Shown piece by piece: positions 49,626 to 58,091 of a stretch of DNA of 64,000 bases. Under the pieces are notes generated by a model. That model did no database searches, was not told the DNA's origin, and saw only the letters and a program-made list of their open reading frames with translations. Numbering within the stretch: position 1 is the first letter of the stretch; the number at the start of each line of letters is the position of its first letter. The stretch is from Candidatus Zixiibacteriota bacterium. GTDB lineage: Bacteria > Zixibacteria > MSB-5A5 > GN15 > PGXB01. The translations under genes and the position numbers were made by a program. The DNA lies in contig JAFGTT010000031.1 of NCBI GenBank assembly GCA_016933955.1, forward strand, positions 49,184-113,183, read 5' to 3'.

Positions 49626-50414
49626 ATGAGAAATCATAATAAATTCTATGGTAAACCCGAATATTACGATATTGCCTTTGATTTCAGGGATATCCCCGCC
49701 GAATGTGATTTCCTCGAGACAATCTGCAGGAAATTCAGCGAGCGGCCACTAAGCAGTATGCTGGAATTATGCGCCGGGCCGGCTTATCATAGTATCGAAA
49801 TGGCTCGTCGGGAAAAAAATGTCACCGCCCTGGATATTTCAGAGGATATGGTTGCCTATGGTCTGGCGAAGGCCAAAGAAGCCGAGGTTTCCTTCAAGTA
49901 CATCCCGGGCGACATGACGGATTTTAAGCTGTCGGAATCATATGATCTGGTTCTACTGGCCATGGATTCGATCAGTTACCTGCCGGATAACAAAGCAGTT
50001 TATGATAATTTCAAGTGCGTTTCCCATTGTTTGTCCGATAAGGGGCTTTATGTCATTGAGATCGGTCACCCCCGTGATTTTCTCGGCCGGGATCGGGCCT
50101 CGGTTCCACGGTGGAAAATGAAACGAGGTTATAAAGAGGTGGAAATTCAGTGGGGCGATGAATCCGATCCCTTTGATCCGATCACTCAGATAACCCAAAC
50201 CTCGGTAAGACTGAAGTATTCAGATGGTCTGGAGCGGGGAGAAATATTCGATCGGGCACCCCAGCGTTGTTTCACCTGCAATGAATTTCTGGCGCTGGTG
50301 GATGCGGTCCCGTATTTCGAGATAATGAAAATGTACGGGTCCATGAATGGAGAAATCCCTTTCAGCAACGACAAGAAATCGTGGCGGATGATCCCGATCT
50401 TGAGGCTCAAATGA
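49626..50414 (+). CDS. SAM-dependent methyltransferase (class I)
   Basis: 262 residues. Rossmann methyltransferase motifs: SMLELCAGPAYHSIEMARRE (motif I, about residues 40-59), VTALDISEDMVAYGLAKAKE (motif II), YIPGDMTDFKLSESYDLVLL AMDSISYL, and CVSHCLSDKGLYVIEIGHP. Motif I has C-A-G-P-A-Y instead of the usual E-x-G-x-G-x-G, so it is a diverged relative. Substrate unknown. No clear Shine-Dalgarno sequence. Stands alone on the plus strand. Confidence 0.85.
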   Translation: MRNHNKFYGKPEYYDIAFDFRDIPAECDFLETICRKFSERPLSSMLELCAGPAYHSIEMARREKNVTALDISEDMVAYGLAKAKEAEVSFKYIPGDMTDFKLSESYDLVLLAMDSISYLPDNKAVYDNFKCVSHCLSDKGLYVIEIGHPRDFLGRDRASVPRWKMKRGYKEVEIQWGDESDPFDPITQITQTSVRLKYSDGLERGEIFDRAPQRCFTCNEFLALVDAVPYFEIMKMYGSMNGEIPFSNDKKSWRMIPILRLK

Positions 50415-50508
50415 GGCCCGCGATTTTTATATTAGGATTCATTAAAACCAGGAGCGATGATCATGCTTGGTCCCGGTATGGGCAGGATATTTGGAAGGGA
50501 GGCGAAAA

Positions 50509-50937
50509 ATGAAAAATGGCTGGAATAAATGTCCTCGATTGGCGGCAGATATAATTATCGCCCATCCCGACAGCGAAATCATCTTGATTAAAAGAGGATG
50601 TGAACCATTTAAGGGGTTCTGGGCTTTGCCGGGAGGCGGGGTCGAAATAGGGGAGACGGTCGAGGAGGCGGCCATCCGGGAGGCACGGGAGGAGACGGGT
50701 CTGGATATTCGGCTGGAGGGTTTGGTTGGAGTTTATTCGGAACCGGGGCGGGACCCCCGCGGACACACGGTTTCCATTGTCTACCGGGCGACACCGATCG
50801 GCGGGCGACTCAAAGCCGAGACCGATGCGGCGGAAGTAATGAAAACCGGGGATTATTCAAGATTTAATCTGGCGTTCGATCACTCGCGAATTTTAAAGGA
50901 TTATGACAGGCTGAAAAAGGGCGGACAGGGGGGCTGA
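50509..50937 (+). CDS. NUDIX hydrolase
   Basis: 142 residues from ATG at 50509, chosen because GGAAGGGAGG lies 6-8 bp upstream; the frame opens 14 codons earlier. The Nudix box is complete between about residues 39 and 61 (GGGVEIGETVEEAAIREARE, then ETGL), matching GX5EX7REUXEEXGU. It continues GVYSEPGRDPRGHTVSIVYR, a pattern of ADP-ribose or NAD(H)-type pyrophosphatases and 8-oxo-dGTP-like enzymes. Substrate open. No cotranscribed partner is obvious. Confidence 0.92.
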   Translation: MKNGWNKCPRLAADIIIAHPDSEIILIKRGCEPFKGFWALPGGGVEIGETVEEAAIREAREETGLDIRLEGLVGVYSEPGRDPRGHTVSIVYRATPIGGRLKAETDAAEVMKTGDYSRFNLAFDHSRILKDYDRLKKGGQGG

Positions 50938-51050
50938 AACTTTACTATTCTTAAGCTCGTCTTAAGGATAGAAATGAATATATGGCCCAATATGCAAGTA
51001 TATTAGATTAAAGGAATTAGATCGGGTCGTTTTGGCCGGAGAATCGGATT

Positions 51051-51368
51051 GTGTGGAAAAACATTAAAGGATTAAATAATCTGGAAATATTCTGCTGGCT
51101 GGCGCTTCTGGCGGCGGCGGCGTTTATCGATCCGGTAGCCGAAGGTCACAGCTCATTTTGTCTTTTTAAGAATCTTGGTTGGGCCTGGTGTCCGGGGTGC
51201 GGATTAGGGCGATCGATTGCCTTTTTATATCATGGCGAGTTGCTGTTATCTTTGAAGACTCATCCGCTGGGGATAATCACGGTAGGAGTAATCATATATC
51301 GAATAATTTATCTTCTGCGCAGAAAACTATGGCTTTCTGCCGGATATGAAGGAGGAAGCGATGCCTGA
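51051..51368 (+). CDS. DUF2752 membrane protein
   Basis: 105 residues, GTG start. Two TM helices (NLEIFCWLALLAAAAFIDPV and LGIITVGVIIYRIIYLLRRK) flank the family signature WAWCPGCGLGRSIAFLYHGE (CPGCGxxR). Function of DUF2752 is unknown. Overlaps the TM2 gene by 8 bp, a pairing often seen between these small membrane families. Confidence 0.85.
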   Translation: MWKNIKGLNNLEIFCWLALLAAAAFIDPVAEGHSSFCLFKNLGWAWCPGCGLGRSIAFLYHGELLLSLKTHPLGIITVGVIIYRIIYLLRRKLWLSAGYEGGSDA

Positions 51369-51708
51369 CGTTTATCAGCTACTGCCCGAAATTCAGGGTG
51401 AAGAATTGTTATATATCCAGGGTTTGCTGAAGGAAATGAGCGAAGAAAAGGCTCGTCAATTCGCCATGATTTATCGCATGCGCCGCCGAGACCCTCAGAC
51501 GGTTTTACTGCTTACCCTGATCGGTTTTCTCGGTTTTGCCGGGATACAGAGGTTTTATGTCGATCAGATCGGGATGGGATTGATCTTTCTCCTGACGGCA
51601 GGACTGTGCGGGATCGGGACAATTATCGATATTATCAATTACAAGCAGTTGTCCTTTGAATATAATCAGCGTCAGGCCTTTGAAATAAAGAACACCCAGA
51701 CAACCTGA
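51361..51708 (+). CDS. TM2 domain protein
   Basis: 115 residues from ATG at 51361, with AAGGAGG 5-7 bp upstream inside the DUF2752 gene; a 5-codon longer form is possible. N-terminal soluble helices (GEELLYIQGLLKEMSEEKAR QFAMIYRMRRRDPQ) precede the TM2 unit: two helices around a short turn (LLLTLIGFLGFAGIQRFYVD QIGMGLIFLLTAGLCGIGTI IDIINY). Function unknown. The gene ends 14 bp before the TfoX-like gene. Confidence 0.88.
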   Translation: MPDVYQLLPEIQGEELLYIQGLLKEMSEEKARQFAMIYRMRRRDPQTVLLLTLIGFLGFAGIQRFYVDQIGMGLIFLLTAGLCGIGTIIDIINYKQLSFEYNQRQAFEIKNTQTT

Positions 51709-51722
51709 TAAGCGATGATACT

Positions 51723-52088
51723 ATGGGGGTCAGCGAGGAATATCGGGAATATATTCTGGAGAGGCTGGAGGTTACGGGACGGATAACATCGCGGAGAATG
51801 TTCGGTGGTTTGGGATTATATCTGGAAGGTGTCTTTTTTGCCCTGGTCAGTGATAATGTTCTATATTTCAAGGTCGATGAAGTTAACCGACGTGATTATG
51901 AAACGGCCGGAATGGCTCCCTTCAGCCCGTACGGTGAAAATTCGTATTCAATGAGTTATTATGAAGTCCCCGAGGAAATTATTGAAGATGACCAAGCCCT
52001 GGCGGCCTGGTCATTCAAAGCTTACGAAGCGGCCCTCAGGAATAAGAAACCGTCCCGCAAAAGGAAAACCAAAAAGGTGATCGAATAG
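51723..52088 (+). CDS. TfoX N-terminal domain protein
   Basis: 121 residues. Matches the TfoX_N fold: SRRMFGGLGLYLEGVFFALV SDNVLYFKVDEVNRRDYETA GMAPFSPYG, then SYYEVPEEIIEDDQALAAWS. The C-terminal DNA-uptake (TfoX_C) domain is absent and replaced by a basic tail (KKPSRKRKTKK). TfoX_N alone is widespread and its role is not known; a link with dprA-based competence in the same genome is only a suggestion. Confidence 0.88.
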   Translation: MGVSEEYREYILERLEVTGRITSRRMFGGLGLYLEGVFFALVSDNVLYFKVDEVNRRDYETAGMAPFSPYGENSYSMSYYEVPEEIIEDDQALAAWSFKAYEAALRNKKPSRKRKTKKVIE

Positions 52089-52112
52089 TAAAAAGGTCGG
52101 TTCTTGTGCGGT

Positions 52113-52601
52113 TTACCAGTTGTCGCGTATTCCCCGGAATTGGGCATCGGTTACGATTAATCTTGTCAGGCTCATAATGTGGCCTTTTTCGGCTTTGATT
52201 ATAGCCCTGAGCTGATCGCTATCACCAAGAGTCTCCATAAGTTCCTGATAATATAGCAGGGTTGACTTTTCGAATGCCAGAGCCGCCCCGAGAGCCTCAT
52301 CGGCGGTCTTTATATCGCCGGCCCTCTTAAACTGCTCGATTCGGAAAAACTCCGATATGGCGATAGCTTTGACAAAGAGCCCGACCTCGTAATTACTCTC
52401 ATTGTCATCGATCGGTGTTTTATCCAGGATAGCTCTGAATTGGGCCTCGTGAATTTTCTCATCCTTCGAGAGATTGGAGAAAATCTCGGCGATGTCTTTC
52501 TGGGAGGAAAACTTACGGGCCATTTTTTCATAGAACTCGGCGCCCAGTTGCTCGGTTTTTGCGGCCAGTTGCAGGCTTTTATGAAGCGTCAATTCTTCCA
52601 T
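52113..52601 (-). CDS. Ferritin-like/rubrerythrin-type diiron protein
   Basis: 162 residues from ATG at 52599-52601, preceded by AAGGAG at a good distance. Four-helix ferritin-like fold with metal-type residues: AAKTEQLGAEFYEKMARKFS, FSNLSKDEKIHEAQFRAILD, FVKAIAISEFFRIEQFKRAG, and LLYYQELMETLGDSDQLRAI IKAEKGHIMSLTRLIV. Glu and ExxH pairs in helices 1-2 and 3-4 suit a diiron site. No rubredoxin domain. Likely role in oxygen or peroxide defence or iron handling; inferred from fold. Confidence 0.85.
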   Translation of the reverse strand: MEELTLHKSLQLAAKTEQLGAEFYEKMARKFSSQKDIAEIFSNLSKDEKIHEAQFRAILDKTPIDDNESNYEVGLFVKAIAISEFFRIEQFKRAGDIKTADEALGAALAFEKSTLLYYQELMETLGDSDQLRAIIKAEKGHIMSLTRLIVTDAQFRGIRDNW

Positions 52602-53087
52602 GATTGTCTCCTTACAATGCAATTAATATTGTTTTATTATAAGACATGGATGTTGAATATTCAAGTTCTCATTTGGAGTAATCTTGCTTATATGAAGGCC
52701 GGTGACAATGGACATACGGGCCAATTCAGTGCATATTATTGCACAATGATTTATATATTTTGTTAAAAAAAACAATTTTATAGAAAATAGCTTGACATCA
52801 AGTATAAAACTGGTAAATTATAGAAGTATAAAAAGATACATGTCTTTTTAGAAACTCTTTTTGGAAACCTTTTAAAACAAATTCTTGCCTCTATAATTAT
52901 GCGAGAATCTGCCAAATTTATTTTCTTAGATTTATTTAAGTGAATTGGCTTTAAATCTTTTTTATCCATTAGGAGGAGGTGGTTTTAGCGGAAATTTACA
53001 AGCAATCAGACAGTTTCCCACCCAATGAACTGTCATCAATTCTGGATGTGAGCAAGAGTAGCTAATCGTTAAAAGAGAGGTGAGTTA
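52602..53087. other. Intergenic region upstream of the giant secreted protein
   Basis: 486 AT-rich bases. Contents are the promoter (52792-52819) and a possible 28-codon reading frame from GTG 52979 to TAA 53065. AGGAGGAGG stands directly before that GTG. No other gene is seen on either strand. The long leader (over 250 bases between promoter and ATG 53088) is unusual for this window and may be regulatory. Confidence 0.5.
52792..52819 (+). promoter_or_regulatory. Promoter of the giant secreted protein gene
   Basis: Perfect TTGACA (52792-52797), 16-bp spacer, TAAATT (52814-52819). About 265 bp of leader follow before the ATG at 53088. Confidence 0.55.
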
Positions 53088-56000
53088 ATGCTCAGAATGA
53101 AATCTATGCTAACGCTCGTCCTGGCTCTGACAGTATTTATGGCTTTCAGTTTGTCAGCAACCGGGAATGAGAAACCAATTGTATTACCCAGCAAAGTTGC
53201 ATTGAATCCGAATCAGGAAGGTCCGGCAACTCATCCCGATGAGGCTGAGGGGCATGTGGACAGCTATGTTCCGTTGGTAGAGGAATCTGAACCTCCCGTT
53301 CAGGAACCGACTGATGAAGAACTTGAACAGGATCGTCTGATTTCCAAAGTTGGCACCTCTGCCGGTTCCAGTCAGCCGACAACCGGTGTCAAAACAGGAT
53401 ATATTTCAGAAGGATTTGAAGGCGGTGTGGTTCCTCCGACCAGCTGGTCGGCTATTGTCAACAACGCTTTCACCTGGGAAATCGATGCCAGTACTTCTTA
53501 TGAAGGCACTTACAACGCCTCCTGTTACTATGATGAAAACTATACCGGGACTCAAGACGAGTGGCTGATCAGCCCGGCTATAGATCTCAGTGGCGCAACT
53601 TCGGATCTGAAGCTGGAATTCGCCTGGTACGGCAGTTATTACTGGGCTGTCGATCCCTATGATAACTACGACCTGGAAGTCTGGATCTCCACCGATGGTG
53701 GCACCACCTTCCCGACCAAACTCTGGGATGAGGACAGCTATGGTCTTTTCACCAACTGGACCTGGTATCTTTCGACCGTTGACCTGTCGGCTTATGTCGG
53801 CGAGTCCAATGTCGCCATCGGTTTCCGTTATTACGGCTATGATGGTGCTCATTTTGCGATCGATGCCATTTCTCTGAATGACGATCCCCCGCCGACCGGT
53901 CGTTGCTGTTATGGTGACCCGCTGGCGCCGTCATGCGGTGATTTGACCCAAGCGGACTGCGAGGCCCTGGGTAATATGCTGTCATGGGATGTCGATCTCA
54001 ATTGCACCGACAATCCATGCCAACCCGCCGGCCCCGGCGACAACTGCAACAACCCGATAAAGGTTACCTTGCCGGCCGATATGCCTTATACCGATGCCAA
54101 CCAGTATACCTGCGGCCGCGGTGATGATTATGCCGCCGCCGATATGTGCTATACTTATGGTTATGGCGGCGGTGAAGACATTGTTTACGAACTGAAAGTG
54201 ACTGAAGAAGTTACGATCCAGATGACGATGGATCCCAAGGGCGACACCTGGACCTATGTGGAAATCAGGACCGAATGTGTTCCGCCCAACGGAACCTGTG
54301 TTTATTATTTCCGGAGTACGGCCGGCGCCGAGTACTATTCCGAGGCCGTGACTCTTGCGGCCGGGACATACTACATAATTATCGACACCTGGCCGGATCC
54401 GACCTGTCTCGCTGATTTCGATTTCACGATCGATACCTGGCAACCGCCGGTTGGCCGTTGCTGCTATGACAATCCGGTGCAATGTGCCGATGTGACCGAA
54501 GAGGATTGTACCCTCCTTGGCGGTACCTGGGATGAAACCCTCAACTGTACCGATAATCCCTGCCCGGCCGCTGCCGGCAATGACTGCAATAACCCGATTG
54601 AAATCAAGCTTCCGGGTGATATGCCGTATGCCAACAACAACACCACCTGCGGTCGCGGTAACAACTACGATGCCACCTGTCTGGGTTACTATGACGGCGG
54701 CGAGGACATCATTTACTGGCTTGATGTTGATTCACCGATCGACGTCGATATAACTGTCGATCCGTATACAACTACCTATGTCGGTGTCCTGGTTTCCGAA
54801 ACCTGTCCTCCCGGCGATCCATGCCTGGCTTACAAGACGGCCTATAGCGGAGTGCTCGAACTCAAAGGCGTTCATCTTGATCCGGGCTCCTATTACATTA
54901 TGGTCGACACCTGGCCGTCACCTGATTGTATTCCAACCTTTGATCTGACAATCGAGGAATCTGGCGGCACTAACCCGGGTGATCTCTGCAGTAATCCGAT
55001 TTCCTTGAAACTGCCGGGTGATCTGCCGTATACGACGATTGATTCCACCTGCGGTCACGATGATTATTACAGCACCACCTGTCTGGGCTCCTATGACGGC
55101 GGTGAAGATGTCATTTTTGAACTTGATATCGACACCGAGATTGACCTGATTGTCACTCTTGACCCGATGGGAACCACCTATACGGGTATGGCCATATCCG
55201 ATCAGTGCCCGCTTCCTTCCAGTAGCTGCCTGGTTATGGCGACCAATTCCGGCAGCAGCGTGTATGATATGTCGGTGACTCTCAGCCCCGGTCTTTATTA
55301 CCTGATGATCGACACTTATCCTTCGCCTTACTGTATCCCCATGTTTGAATTGACCATGGATATCGACACCAGCACGCCTCCTCCGAACGACAATTGCGAA
55401 GATGTTACGCCGGTTACTCTGGCCTGGGAAACCACGACCACCTTCACCGGCAATAATACCAACGCCACCAACCAGTGCACGCTTCTCGACGACGACGGTC
55501 ATGCCTGGGAGGCCTTTACGATTACCGGTCTGGCCAATGTCGTGGTCGATTACTGCGGCACCGATCCGGCCTTTGAACTGGTTTATATCGTTCTGGCCAC
55601 AGCCTGCCCGTGCGAGGGCGGCGAGCTGATTTATGCCGACCCTACTGATTGGGATTTATGCGGCGACGGCAATGTCACCATGTATTTCAACCAGTTGCAA
55701 CCCGGAACCTACTATATCCCGGTTCTTTCGGATCATCCATCCTACCCGGATTATTATTATGAAGGTCCGTATCAGATAAATGTCTGGGCGGAACAAACCG
55801 AACCGGAATACTGTGCGGCTTCAGGCGGTTGCGATGAATATATCGCCAATGTCACTTTCGGCGAAATCAACAACAGTAGCGATTGCGAAGGTTACGGCGA
55901 TTTCACCGACCAGACGGCTTATGTGGCTTATGGAGTCGGCTACCCGATTGCCATTACCCTGGGAACAGCATACAGTTCCGATTACGGGGCAGTCTGGGTT

Positions 56001-57686
56001 GACTGGAACCAGGATAAGGACTTCCTTGATGCCAACGAGGAGATCACCCTCGATGTCAATTACGGAGTCGGTCCTTATACCGGAACCATAACGGTCCCGA
56101 TGGATGCTGTTTCCGGTGCTACCCGGATGAGAGTTCGTCTCAACTACAGTTCATATCCCGGCCCGTGCGGCTCGACCACCTATGGTGAAGTTGAAGACTA
56201 TACCCTGATGATCGGCGGCGAACCTTCGGTTCTGACCCTTGACCCGACGGAAATCGACTTCGGCGTGGTTGAACCGGCGACGACCGGAGGAACCGATCTG
56301 ATTCTGGGTGCCGATGGCGAATTCGACATCAGCTTCGAGATGTCGGTTGCCTATGGCAAGAAGGCCAGTGTCGGCGGCGGCCAGTGCCTGCCCGATCTAA
56401 AGGCTAATCCTTTCCAGAGTTCAGGCCATGTTCCGAGCCTTACGGCTTCCAGCAAACAGCTTATGTTTGAAGGTTTTGAAACCAGTGTCCCGCCATCCGG
56501 CTGGACGACAGTGGTGAACAATCCTTATACCTGGGAGCAGGACAGCTATGCTCCGTATGAAGGGCTCTATAATGCCACCTGTCTTTATGATGAGACATAT
56601 TCCGGGACTCAGGACGAGTGGCTGATTAGCCCCGCGATTGATTTCGGCGGAGCCAAATACGTCCTCGACTTCTGGTGGAATGGCAGTTATTACTGGGCAA
56701 TTGACCCGTATGATAACTATGATCTTGAAGTCTGGATTTCCACCGATGGCGGCGCCACTTTCCCGACCAAGCTCTGGGATGAAAACAGCTATGGTGAATT
56801 CACCACCTGGGAGTGGAACAACTCCGTGGTTGACCTGTCGGCCTATAAGGACGAAAGCAATGTCAAGATTGCCTTCCGCTATTATGGCTATGACGGGGCG
56901 CAGTTCTCGGTCGATGCCTTCGCTATCAACGAGGCTCCTCTATCCTGGTTGAGTGCGGTTCCTTCCAGCGGGACTGTCCCTGCCGGTGGAACCACGACCG
57001 TGGCGGTGAATTATAATACCGCGGATCTCGATCTCGGTGTTTACACTGCCGATCTGGTCATCACTCATACGGGCGCCAAGGGGACCGACATTGTTCCGGT
57101 GACGATCGAAGTCGGTCAGACCGGCAACAATATTATTTCCATTGAACCGGCCCCGATATATGCCTTTATGGCCTTCGGTTACGGCGGCGATGTGGATATC
57201 AATGTCTACCTCGGCGGCGAATTTGCCGGCGGCGGACATGTTGTCGATGAAATTGATGGCGGGACAATTACTCTGAATGGTGTCGTCCCGGATGCCGTGG
57301 AGCAGCTTGATGGTTACGAAGATTTCACCGGCGCAGTGATGAAAATCACGCTCAATGCGCCTGACTTCCTCGGCACCTATCCGTTGCTCTGGGATGTCGA
57401 CGATTATGATTATACCGTAGCGGCCGATTTCGCGGCGGGCGGAAGCTTCACCGAAGTCGGTGTGGTTACATTGTATGGTCATAAATCGGGTGATGCCAAT
57501 TTCGATAACCACATTAATATTCTCGACATGACCTACCTTATCAACTACCTGTATCGTAATGGTGACCGACCGCAACCGGTTGTTCAAACCGGCGATGCCA
57601 ACGGCGACGGGGCGATCAATATTCTGGATGCTACCAGGATAATGAACTACCTGTATCGCAATGGTCCGGCACCGACCCATCCGTAA
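53088..57686 (+). CDS. Giant secreted adhesin-like protein with dockerin tail
   Basis: 1532 residues, GAGGTGAG before the ATG. Signal peptide SMLTLVLALTVFMAFSLSAT. Residues 30-100 are Glu/Pro-rich. Residues about 105-265 form a choice-of-anchor J/MAM-like domain (EGFEGGVVPPTSWSAIVNN to FRYYGYDGAHFAIDAISL). Two Cys-rich stretches (GRCCYGDP, GRCCYDNP) and four pre-peptidase-like beta-sandwich units follow up to about residue 900, each with NNPIKVTLPADMPY and YYIIIDTWP-type lines. A GEVED domain lies near 905-1045 (WVDWNQDKDFLDANEEITLD), then a second anchor-J copy at 1125-1285. A BACON-like segment and two dockerin repeats end in APTHP. No catalytic domain; binding or surface scaffold role inferred. 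Confidence 0.88.
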   Translation: MLRMKSMLTLVLALTVFMAFSLSATGNEKPIVLPSKVALNPNQEGPATHPDEAEGHVDSYVPLVEESEPPVQEPTDEELEQDRLISKVGTSAGSSQPTTGVKTGYISEGFEGGVVPPTSWSAIVNNAFTWEIDASTSYEGTYNASCYYDENYTGTQDEWLISPAIDLSGATSDLKLEFAWYGSYYWAVDPYDNYDLEVWISTDGGTTFPTKLWDEDSYGLFTNWTWYLSTVDLSAYVGESNVAIGFRYYGYDGAHFAIDAISLNDDPPPTGRCCYGDPLAPSCGDLTQADCEALGNMLSWDVDLNCTDNPCQPAGPGDNCNNPIKVTLPADMPYTDANQYTCGRGDDYAAADMCYTYGYGGGEDIVYELKVTEEVTIQMTMDPKGDTWTYVEIRTECVPPNGTCVYYFRSTAGAEYYSEAVTLAAGTYYIIIDTWPDPTCLADFDFTIDTWQPPVGRCCYDNPVQCADVTEEDCTLLGGTWDETLNCTDNPCPAAAGNDCNNPIEIKLPGDMPYANNNTTCGRGNNYDATCLGYYDGGEDIIYWLDVDSPIDVDITVDPYTTTYVGVLVSETCPPGDPCLAYKTAYSGVLELKGVHLDPGSYYIMVDTWPSPDCIPTFDLTIEESGGTNPGDLCSNPISLKLPGDLPYTTIDSTCGHDDYYSTTCLGSYDGGEDVIFELDIDTEIDLIVTLDPMGTTYTGMAISDQCPLPSSSCLVMATNSGSSVYDMSVTLSPGLYYLMIDTYPSPYCIPMFELTMDIDTSTPPPNDNCEDVTPVTLAWETTTTFTGNNTNATNQCTLLDDDGHAWEAFTITGLANVVVDYCGTDPAFELVYIVLATACPCEGGELIYADPTDWDLCGDGNVTMYFNQLQPGTYYIPVLSDHPSYPDYYYEGPYQINVWAEQTEPEYCAASGGCDEYIANVTFGEINNSSDCEGYGDFTDQTAYVAYGVGYPIAITLGTAYSSDYGAVWVDWNQDKDFLDANEEITLDVNYGVGPYTGTITVPMDAVSGATRMRVRLNYSSYPGPCGSTTYGEVEDYTLMIGGEPSVLTLDPTEIDFGVVEPATTGGTDLILGADGEFDISFEMSVAYGKKASVGGGQCLPDLKANPFQSSGHVPSLTASSKQLMFEGFETSVPPSGWTTVVNNPYTWEQDSYAPYEGLYNATCLYDETYSGTQDEWLISPAIDFGGAKYVLDFWWNGSYYWAIDPYDNYDLEVWISTDGGATFPTKLWDENSYGEFTTWEWNNSVVDLSAYKDESNVKIAFRYYGYDGAQFSVDAFAINEAPLSWLSAVPSSGTVPAGGTTTVAVNYNTADLDLGVYTADLVITHTGAKGTDIVPVTIEVGQTGNNIISIEPAPIYAFMAFGYGGDVDINVYLGGEFAGGGHVVDEIDGGTITLNGVVPDAVEQLDGYEDFTGAVMKITLNAPDFLGTYPLLWDVDDYDYTVAADFAAGGSFTEVGVVTLYGHKSGDANFDNHINILDMTYLINYLYRNGDRPQPVVQTGDANGDGAINILDATRIMNYLYRNGPAPTHP

Positions 57687-57708
57687 AGTAGTTGAGGTAT
57701 CAATTACT

Positions 57709-57738
57709 GGGACAGCTCTTCCGGGCTGTCCCTTTTTT
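57709..57738 (+). terminator. Terminator after the giant secreted protein
   Basis: Stem GGGACAGC (57709-57716) / GCTGTCCC (57725-57732), loop of eight bases, then six T. Confidence 0.9.
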
Positions 57739-58036
57739 ATTGACTATATTTCCTCCCGGGAAATAACACCGGCAAGATTCCGCGGCGGTTAACTCGTTTT
57801 TGTCAAATGATTGCCTTTCGGAACAGAAACCGGAATCCAAAACAGGATCGTTCATTAATGTTGTCTACGGGATGGTCACTTAATTCCATATCCGAATAAT
57901 AGTAGTAGCCGCCATTATCAGGGTATTCCGTGCTTATTAATTAGCTTTGGATTCTATCCGATAAGCTGATCATATGGTTACCCGCTGTTATGATATCTGG
58001 CTGTTGATAGACGTAGATATTATGCAACGGGCAAAT
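57739..58036. other. Non-coding gap between convergent dockerin genes
   Basis: About 300 bp between two convergent terminators. No frame with coding character on either strand and no recognisable repeat or RNA. Confidence 0.5.
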
Positions 58037-58064
58037 AAAAAAAGGATGGGCCGACGGCCCATCC
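58037..58064 (-). terminator. Terminator of the M14 peptidase gene
   Basis: On the minus strand a nine-base perfect stem GGATGGGCC / GGCCCATCC with a three-base loop, followed by seven T (58043-58037). 28 bp past the stop. Confidence 0.92.
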
Positions 58065-58091
58065 CTGTATGATACAATGGGAAGTATAAAT

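Noticed and set aside
52778..52969. 63-codon minus-strand frame upstream of the giant protein
   Set aside because: Lies over the promoter in AT-rich DNA, has no ribosome site and Lys/Phe/Leu-rich composition as expected by chance.
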